From an uncultured Dialister sp. (lineage in GTDB: Bacteria; Bacillota; Negativicutes; Veillonellales; Dialisteraceae): 12,441 nucleotides of DNA. Both the position numbers and the translations under genes were made by a program. Each line of letters starts with the position of its first letter. Positions within the stretch are counted from its first letter, which is position 1. Below are positions 7,180 to 12,441 of this stretch, piece after piece. The notes under the pieces are model-generated. The model saw nothing but the letters and a program-made list of their open reading frames with translations, was not told the DNA's origin and searched no databases. The DNA is taken from NCBI GenBank assembly GCA_900545785.1, contig URAA01000035.1, positions 1-12,441 on the forward strand. The letters are read 5' to 3'.

Positions 7180-8144
7180 TCCGTTCCCTCCTGCCTGCTT
7201 ATATTGATGATCCGCCCGGAAATGTCCCCTGTCAGATCAACCGCTTTTATATTAGTATGATATTTCACAAATATCATTTTGATATTTTTTTCTGATGCAA
7301 CTCTTCCTGCCTCCCTGCGAATATCTTGCATAATACTATCCTTTAAATCCGACATTTCTTTTTGTTTATTTTCCAATTGCTTCTTCCAATTCTCATTAAA
7401 CTGCTCCGAATCGGAAAACAAAGCCTCTCCTCTCTTTTGGGCTGCAGATTGCCGGTCATTCGTGAGACTTGTTTTGATTTCCTCTGCTTTTTGAGCTGCA
7501 TAATTCTCTAACTCTGCCCGTCCTTCTTCTTTCGCTTGATTCATTTTTTCTATTTCTTCTTTTGTCCAGTCAGTTTGATGGGAAGAATTTGAAAGAGTTC
7601 GAGTCGCTAAAAGTTCATGTAATTCCTGCTTTATTTTCTCTTTTTCATCCCCTGATACGCCGAGCACTGTCAATTTCATCTGAAGATTTGCCATATGAGC
7701 TCTGGCTTCCGGAGATAAATTTTCTAAATTATAATTTTCTGTTCCGCGATTATGCTTTGCCTCTATTTCTGAATATAACTTATATAACTTTTTATTGATT
7801 TCATCTTCTTTTTCTTTAACGCGAAGTTTAAGTTCATTTTCTGCGGCAGAACGAAGTGCTGTTTCCTCTGTTGCAGCTGCCAGCTTTGCCTGCATAGATG
7901 CAATCTGAATGAGCTTATTTCTCTCATTCTTATATCTTTCAAGTAAATGATTATATTCTGTTTCTTTTTTGAAATATTCGCTGTATAGAGGATGTGATTT
8001 CACGAGAATTTCCAAATCGGCCACACCATATTGCTCTATGGCCTGAGAGGGTTCCTCTTTTTTTGTTCCGCAGCCGACCAAAGACATGCTTCCGGCAATC
8101 AAAACAAAAAATAAAATCACTGCAAAACAATTTCTCATTTTCAT
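7176..8144 (-). CDS. OmpH/Skp-like coiled-coil lipoprotein (large)
   Basis: This 322-residue protein has a lipoprotein signal ending in lipobox L-V-G-C (Cys25). The mature part begins with an OmpH-like strand (YGVADLEILV), then about 230 residues rich in Lys, Glu and Gln predicted to form long coiled coils. It ends with VASEKNIKMIFVKY and VDLTGDISGRI, matching the closing motif of both neighbouring OmpH proteins. It is about twice the length of a usual Skp, so it may contain two prongs or longer arms. A periplasmic chaperone or spacer role is inferred. The start at 8144 has only a weak upstream AAGTGA. A second ATG two codons later is possible. Translation may depend on coupling to the gene 11 bases upstream. 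The family assignment rests on the two ends and composition. Confidence 0.72.
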   Translation of the reverse strand: MKMRNCFAVILFFVLIAGSMSLVGCGTKKEEPSQAIEQYGVADLEILVKSHPLYSEYFKKETEYNHLLERYKNERNKLIQIASMQAKLAAATEETALRSAAENELKLRVKEKEDEINKKLYKLYSEIEAKHNRGTENYNLENLSPEARAHMANLQMKLTVLGVSGDEKEKIKQELHELLATRTLSNSSHQTDWTKEEIEKMNQAKEEGRAELENYAAQKAEEIKTSLTNDRQSAAQKRGEALFSDSEQFNENWKKQLENKQKEMSDLKDSIMQDIRREAGRVASEKNIKMIFVKYHTNIKAVDLTGDISGRIINISRQEGTE

Positions 8145-8155
8145 GGCAATATCAC

Positions 8156-8692
8156 TTATTTATTTTCTGACTTGGTATCGGCCGTCGCATCGTTCTGCGC
8201 AGAAGCAGTCTTGGACACGGTTTGTGCCAAAGAATCACTCACATCCTTTGTAATATCCGTGCCACCGTATATCACGGCCGCTTTATCGACAACTAAAGAC
8301 AATCCCCTTTTCGAAGCCACTGATTTAACGGCGCCGGTGACCTGATCTTCCATTTCTTTCTCTACGGCCGTACGTTTCTGATTAAATTGCTGCTGCATAT
8401 CCGCAAAAAGTTTTTCTTTTTCCTCATCACTCATACCGGCAGCTTTTGCATCGAAATCTTTCTGCATTTCATCTGCCAAAGACTTGAGTTTTTGCTGATA
8501 ATCCAATGCCAAGGTGCCGTTATTAGAAATCACCTGCCGCTGATCTACCACGCCGATATCCGAGGTGGGTGCCGCATTGGCCACATCTCCCATAGATACT
8601 ACTGCCATACCTGCTACAGAGGCAATGAAAATTCCTGCCAGAGCAAAGGAAAAAATTTTTACATTCTTCTTGTTTCCAAGAGCTGTCATCAT
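8156..8692 (-). CDS. OmpH/Skp-family periplasmic chaperone (soluble)
   Basis: From this start the product is 178 residues with a signal peptide (KKNVK, then a hydrophobic stretch) and a signal peptidase I site after A-N-A (residue 40). The mature protein starts with DIGVVDQRQVI, the OmpH first strand, continues as a Gln/Lys/Glu-rich coiled coil, and ends with SVASKRGLSLVVDK and GTDITKDVSDSL, typical of Skp/OmpH. In other bacteria Skp holds unfolded outer-membrane proteins for the BAM complex. The start is uncertain: GGAG (8704–8707) is 11 bases from the ATG at 8692 and only 2 from the ATG at 8701; ATG 8689 is also possible. The signal peptide is unaffected by this choice. It follows the 432-residue protein gene directly. 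Confidence 0.85.
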   Translation of the reverse strand: MMTALGNKKNVKIFSFALAGIFIASVAGMAVVSMGDVANAAPTSDIGVVDQRQVISNNGTLALDYQQKLKSLADEMQKDFDAKAAGMSDEEKEKLFADMQQQFNQKRTAVEKEMEDQVTGAVKSVASKRGLSLVVDKAAVIYGGTDITKDVSDSLAQTVSKTASAQNDATADTKSENK

Positions 8693-8709
8693 GACAATCA
8701 TCACTCCTT

Positions 8710-10008
8710 TTATAAATTGGCAATCAGTCTCAGCCAACCGCCTTCTTCATTATTATACACATATTCAACGGTCATGTAATTATGAACTTTATAAGAAAGT
8801 CCATATTCATTTTCCCGTTTAGCAAAGTCCCGGTCATATCTAAGAGCCATTCTTTCATTAATGAAGACCGTACTGAATATATGATTGCTGCTTTCTACAA
8901 AATCATACTTATATCCGGTTTCCAAAGTATTTCCGAATCTGTGACTGAATCCGCCGTAAACATTCCAATCCATAGGCCCCGGATATAGACGAACTTCTCC
9001 GAAAACAATATCATTGGTACCGATATAATGTCCCAGCATGCCATGGAAGGCATAGTTTTTATTTCCTTCCCTCCCTGCATCCAGCCATGCTTCCGTTTTA
9101 ATGATCCAATGATCCGTCAAAGCATCTACTTTTAATATAGAAGTCTTGCCCGGTATTAAATCTGCAGTCACTTCAATTTCATATTTTTTTATAAAAGAAT
9201 CTTTAAGAAGCATTTCTCTCATCTGAGAAGAAATATCTTCTCTATGGCGGGATACAAAATTAATCGGAAGCCCTTCCAAGCTTTTCATCGCTGACTCTGT
9301 TTTGGTAGCGGCTCTCAGCAAAAGAATTTGCGGAACTGTTGTTTTATGAAAACTCAGTTGTCCCGTACGAACTATTTCGCCTTTCGGTATCAGGAAAATA
9401 TGTACCTTAGTATTTTCTCCGGACTCCACTTCAAACTTAGCATCAAATTCCGGCAAAACTCTGGCAACCAGATCTCTGCCTGCCGATTGAGAAACGCTTT
9501 CCGCCCAGCCGACTGAATCAACAGGAAGTCCGGTCAGTAATTCCGACATCAGTTCCGGAATGGCTGCTGCGTCTTTTTTCACATAGTTTGCAGCTTCGGT
9601 CGTGAGATTTCCATAATCAATCCTTGTTTCCACCGTTCGAATAATTTTTCCCACCGGTTGTAACTGTACGGATATTATCGTATGAGTACCATAATCAACT
9701 TGCAAATTATTGACCATATACCCGATAACGACACGATTAATAATGTCTCCTAAAACTTTATTATATTGTTCACTGTTCAACCGGAAAATATTTTCTTCTT
9801 TGCCTACGAAAACATTGTTCCCTATAGAAGAAATACTTGCTTTAACACGTTCCTCCATGGATCCGGGCATGTCTCCCGTAGTAGAAGATACGGCGACTTC
9901 TACAGTCTCGACAGGAGACGCTTCTATGTAAAACGGAACAAAGGTAAAGCATGCGAGCAGGACTATCCCCGCCCGCATGATTATTGTTCTCCATAAAGAA
10001 GGATTCAC
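8710..10008 (-). CDS. Uncharacterised exported protein with three repeats and predicted C-terminal beta-barrel
   Basis: I do not recognise a named family for this 432-residue protein. The start is GTG 10008, with AGGAGG five bases upstream; an in-frame extension would lie inside bamA. The N-terminus has a hydrophobic signal (13–28) with likely cleavage after Ala30. Residues about 51–300 hold three units of 86–90 residues: TIISVQLQPVGKIIRT (110–125) and TKVHIFLIPKGEIVRT (200–215) match clearly, and a weaker third copy ends in WIIKT (301–305). LTGLPV (158–163) pairs with LEGLPI (244–249). The pattern of helices closing on a strand resembles POTRA-like domains. Residues about 300–432 are alternating strands rich in Tyr, Phe, Trp and Gly, predicted to form a small outer-membrane barrel. 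Position between bamA and three chaperones suggests outer-membrane assembly or a scaffold. The role is inference. Confidence 0.75.
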   Translation of the reverse strand: MNPSLWRTIIMRAGIVLLACFTFVPFYIEASPVETVEVAVSSTTGDMPGSMEERVKASISSIGNNVFVGKEENIFRLNSEQYNKVLGDIINRVVIGYMVNNLQVDYGTHTIISVQLQPVGKIIRTVETRIDYGNLTTEAANYVKKDAAAIPELMSELLTGLPVDSVGWAESVSQSAGRDLVARVLPEFDAKFEVESGENTKVHIFLIPKGEIVRTGQLSFHKTTVPQILLLRAATKTESAMKSLEGLPINFVSRHREDISSQMREMLLKDSFIKKYEIEVTADLIPGKTSILKVDALTDHWIIKTEAWLDAGREGNKNYAFHGMLGHYIGTNDIVFGEVRLYPGPMDWNVYGGFSHRFGNTLETGYKYDFVESSNHIFSTVFINERMALRYDRDFAKRENEYGLSYKVHNYMTVEYVYNNEEGGWLRLIANL

Positions 10009-10030
10009 GGTTCCCTCCTTATCCTTTGAC

Positions 10031-12025
10031 TTAGAATTGAGTACCAAAGCTGAAATGGAACTTATTACGGTCCCCATGGCCATAGTCAAGACGAATAGGT
10101 CCGATTGGTGTTTGTAATCTGATACCGACTCCTGCCGAGAAATTGATGGAATCATCATCATTGTACCAAGGAATTTTTCCCGAATCGATATCCCATGTGG
10201 AACCTACATCAGTAAACACGACTCCCTGAACTTTCTTTGCAATGGGGAAACGATATTCCAATGTAGCCGCATACATCTTGGTGCCTTTGAATTGGTCATC
10301 TTCATATCCGCGAAGTGTATTGGATCCGCCAAGGTCGAAAAGATTTCCATAAGAAACATCACCGTCAATATAGCCGCCCATAACGCGAAGTGCTAAAATA
10401 TGACCGTTTCCGAGTGCTTTATAGAAACGCCCTTCTGCAGTTACTTTATAGAAATCATAATCTCCGCCAAGGCCATGTCCGCCCCACTGGAGAGAATAAG
10501 ACAATCTTCTTCCGCGGCTTGCATTGAAGTAGTTATCTCGATTATCAAATACATGGGTAAAGGTCAAACTGTTTGTTCTGCCGAAATTGTTCATGATCGC
10601 TTTATACCATGCGGATTGTGCATATTGATCGGCATCCAGATTTTCCTTCTCCTTCATATATTTGGTCATGACGCTTCCCGGCTGGAATCCGTCTTCATCA
10701 TCATAAGATTCCTTTACAGATTCAAAATTCAGGTAATTGGTCCGATATTCATCAGTTACACGTCCCCAGGTAAGGTTCCACCCTTTTCTTCTCTTATCAT
10801 ATTCTGCAACGGTATCTCCATCCGCATTATAGTCATCATATTCATAAATACGATTGAAAATGGAAACCCCCAAAGAATCCCCGTTGGAATTAATCCACGG
10901 TCTTGTATAAGAAAGTTGATAGTTTCTTCCATTTCCGGCTCCGCCAAATTCCCAATGAACATTGACTTTGTCTCCGGTTCCTCGGAAGTTTGTATCTCCT
11001 AATTCCAAAATACCGACCATGCCGTCAGACTCGGAATAGCCGGCACCGATTGTTACAATCCCCGTTTTCTGTTCAATAACATCAATTTCTACGATTACAT
11101 TATGATCATTATCTTTCCCCGGTAACAGTTTCATATTGACATCTTCAAAATATCCGAGATTATACAGACGTTCCATACTTCGGCTTGCCAAGAACTTATT
11201 GAAAGGTTGTCCCTTCTTAAATCTCAATTCACGAAGAATAACCTTGTCTTTCGTTTTTTCATTGCCGACCAGCATAATATCTTCAATATGGCCTTCTGAA
11301 ATATCGATATTCAAAGTGCCGTCCGGTGTCACATTTACATTCGGTACGGATACCAAAATATAGCCTTGCTGCAAATAAAGATTTTCTATTTGACGAATTT
11401 TTTCATTCACCAAAACAAAATTTAATACGCTGTCCTGAGGAATATTCATAATATTTCTCAGATATTCATCTGTAAATATCGTATTCCCCGTAAATTCCAC
11501 CCGATGTATCACCGGATTGGGAATAAGCTTATAGTCCAGTTTTACTCCTTCCGGAACAGGGTTGAAATCGGGAGAAATTTGAGAAAATACACCGGTACTT
11601 CCCAAGGATGCCACATCATTTCTGATCCCTCCGACAGAAACCACAGTGCCTGCTTTACTTTGAATCAACGGAAACAGTTTGGGTTTCACTTCTTCCGGAA
11701 CGCCTTTAAAATCTACATTTGTTATGGTCTTTCCCTCTTGTGCGGAAATGGCGGCATCATCTTCTGCCGAGAGATACAAAGAGGCATCTCCGACAGCCAC
11801 CGTTTGACGAGATGGCTCCACTGCAACAACAGGGCTTGCTTCTTCACCCATAGCCTCAGCAGAATTTACAATTTGTCCGCTTTTCACATTTACCATGGAA
11901 CTCTGAGACATTCCGTTCTCGTTTCCTGCTATTTCCGGAGGTTCTGCCGCCCATATATTGACTCCCGAAAGAGAAATCAAGATAGCTGATGCCAGCAGAA
12001 TCTTTTTTTGTTTTAGTGTTGCCAT
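10031..12025 (-). CDS. bamA: Outer-membrane protein assembly factor BamA (Omp85 family)
   Basis: BamA inserts beta-barrel proteins into the outer membrane. The 664-residue protein has a signal peptide (basic MATLKQKK, hydrophobic core, cleavage near Ala26/27) and an acidic, low-complexity linker (about 28–97). Three POTRA domains follow, about 98–168, 171–245 (VEFTGNTIF) and 247–317 (IMLVGNEKTKD, GYFEDVNMKL), then a 16-strand barrel from about 320. The conserved loop-6 motif is LRGY (571–574, Arg572), and the C-terminal beta-signal ends HFSFGTQF with terminal Phe. E. coli BamA has five POTRAs and about 810 residues; three is usual for shorter Omp85 proteins of diderm Firmicutes. The start has GGAGG five bases upstream. 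It is the second gene of the visible operon, 38 bases after a membrane-anchored protein. A TamA-type protein is the alternative, but the skp/lpxD context favours BamA. Confidence 0.93.
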   Translation of the reverse strand: MATLKQKKILLASAILISLSGVNIWAAEPPEIAGNENGMSQSSMVNVKSGQIVNSAEAMGEEASPVVAVEPSRQTVAVGDASLYLSAEDDAAISAQEGKTITNVDFKGVPEEVKPKLFPLIQSKAGTVVSVGGIRNDVASLGSTGVFSQISPDFNPVPEGVKLDYKLIPNPVIHRVEFTGNTIFTDEYLRNIMNIPQDSVLNFVLVNEKIRQIENLYLQQGYILVSVPNVNVTPDGTLNIDISEGHIEDIMLVGNEKTKDKVILRELRFKKGQPFNKFLASRSMERLYNLGYFEDVNMKLLPGKDNDHNVIVEIDVIEQKTGIVTIGAGYSESDGMVGILELGDTNFRGTGDKVNVHWEFGGAGNGRNYQLSYTRPWINSNGDSLGVSIFNRIYEYDDYNADGDTVAEYDKRRKGWNLTWGRVTDEYRTNYLNFESVKESYDDEDGFQPGSVMTKYMKEKENLDADQYAQSAWYKAIMNNFGRTNSLTFTHVFDNRDNYFNASRGRRLSYSLQWGGHGLGGDYDFYKVTAEGRFYKALGNGHILALRVMGGYIDGDVSYGNLFDLGGSNTLRGYEDDQFKGTKMYAATLEYRFPIAKKVQGVVFTDVGSTWDIDSGKIPWYNDDDSINFSAGVGIRLQTPIGPIRLDYGHGDRNKFHFSFGTQF

Positions 12026-12063
12026 ATAATCCTCCCTATTTTTTATTTTTTTATATCAGATAA

Positions 12064-12441
12064 TCAGGACCGGCCACGCAACGTCCGTCCCGCCTCTCCC
12101 ACAACGCTTTGAATTTCTTGTTGAGACATCACCGGAGTCGAAATTGTTGGCGGCACCGATGAATTGGCTGCAGATATCGATGCAGGTTCAATAATAACCG
12201 GCTTGACCTGCTCTGACATTTCCACAACCTCAACCTTTTGTGGTGTTTCTTTTATTTCATTAATTATTTTTAGATTATCAGTTTCTTTCAATGCAACTGC
12301 TTTTCCCTTTGCAACTTGACCATTTCCGGGAATTACGGCGGGAGTATTCGGCTTTACAAAGTCTGAAAACGTATTGACACCAAACAAAATCAAAACAGCG
12401 GCCAGGAAAGAACAACAGCGAATACCCCATTTTTTTACAAG
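12064..12441 (-). CDS. Membrane-anchored Pro/Val-rich protein, 5' end outside window
   Basis: An open frame of 125 codons runs from the window edge to a TGA at 12064, with no plausible start codon and ribosome site inside, so the start lies beyond 12441. The first visible residues are LVKKWGIRCCSFLAAVLILF, a basic flank and a single hydrophobic segment, consistent with a signal anchor or signal peptide. The rest is an extended periplasmic-type region rich in Pro, Val, Glu, Lys and Ser (KPNTPAVIPG, VEVVEMSEQVKPV, SVPPTISTPV) ending in a short basic tail, GRTLRGRS. I do not recognise a family. The layout resembles TonB-like or other anchored linker proteins, but no TonB C-terminal domain is present. 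Its location 38 bases before bamA suggests cotranscription. Confidence 0.6.
   Translation of the reverse strand, partial: LVKKWGIRCCSFLAAVLILFGVNTFSDFVKPNTPAVIPGNGQVAKGKAVALKETDNLKIINEIKETPQKVEVVEMSEQVKPVIIEPASISAANSSVPPTISTPVMSQQEIQSVVGEAGRTLRGRS

Noticed and set aside
8693..8737. Longer start for the soluble OmpH protein, up to 8737
   Set aside because: The extension would overlap the end of the preceding gene and place the ribosome site inside the coding sequence; it adds residues before a normal signal peptide.
9949..9960. Lipobox-like L-L-A-C at residues 17–20 of the 432-residue protein
   Set aside because: The residues after the Cys are strongly hydrophobic (FTFVPFYI), the hydrophobic core before it is very short, and a better signal peptidase I site follows at Ala30. 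A barrel-like C-terminus also argues against a lipoprotein.
10400..11002. Plus-strand open frame of 200 codons opposite bamA
   Set aside because: It lies wholly antisense to clear BamA barrel coding sequence, has Ile/Ser/Cys-rich low-quality composition and shows no domain or ribosome site. It is a shadow frame, as is the 224-codon frame at 5802–6476 opposite lpxD.
12026..12063. Possible bamA promoter with -10 TATAAA
   Set aside because: No acceptable -35 lies 16–18 bases upstream; the nearest, TTGCGT, is about 20 bases away. AT-rich runs explain the -10 look-alike.
1..12441. CRISPR arrays, tRNA or rRNA genes, insertion sequences or phage genes
   Set aside because: I saw no regularly spaced repeats, no tRNA-like cloverleaf in the gaps, and no transposase or integrase frames. 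Gaps are too short (under 90 bases) to hold such elements.

Overview
The window is about 41–42% GC by eye, and every gene I can support lies on the minus strand. It combines Firmicutes-like signals (strong AGGAGG ribosome sites, short gaps, a TGS-linked nucleoside kinase typical of clostridia-related bacteria) with genes for a lipopolysaccharide-containing outer membrane (BamA, Skp/OmpH-type chaperones, LpxD, an LpxL-type acyltransferase). This points to a diderm Firmicute of the class Negativicutes, probably the Veillonella/Dialister group. The class is fairly secure; the genus is a guess.

Read in the direction of transcription (high to low coordinates), the first region is envelope biogenesis (12441–5697). 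It holds the end of a membrane-anchored Pro/Val-rich protein, bamA, an unrecognised exported 432-residue protein with three repeats and a predicted C-terminal beta-barrel, three consecutive OmpH/Skp-family proteins (one soluble periplasmic, two lipoproteins), and lpxD. Gaps are 38 nt or less and one junction is an ATGA overlap, so this looks like one operon. BamA inserts barrel proteins, the OmpH proteins probably chaperone them, and LpxD adds the N-linked acyl chains of lipid A.

The second region (5696–2772) begins with a terminator-like hairpin just upstream of an LpxL/HtrB-type acyltransferase. It continues with a translationally coupled alpha/beta hydrolase and an MFS efflux-type transporter. 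The hairpin suggests that the late acyltransferase module is expressed at a different level from the bamA–lpxD part.

The third region (2771–1) is housekeeping: a TGS/uridine-kinase-type nucleoside kinase and a thioredoxin reductase, each with a recognisable sigma-70-type promoter, then the first codons of another gene. The trxB promoter lies within a perfect 9-bp dyad. The window starts with 14 bases identical to the end of an Illumina adapter, so position 15 is the true edge of the genomic sequence.

The most interesting items are the 432-residue repeat/barrel protein next to BamA, the array of three different OmpH/Skp paralogues, and the unrecognised anchored protein upstream of bamA.
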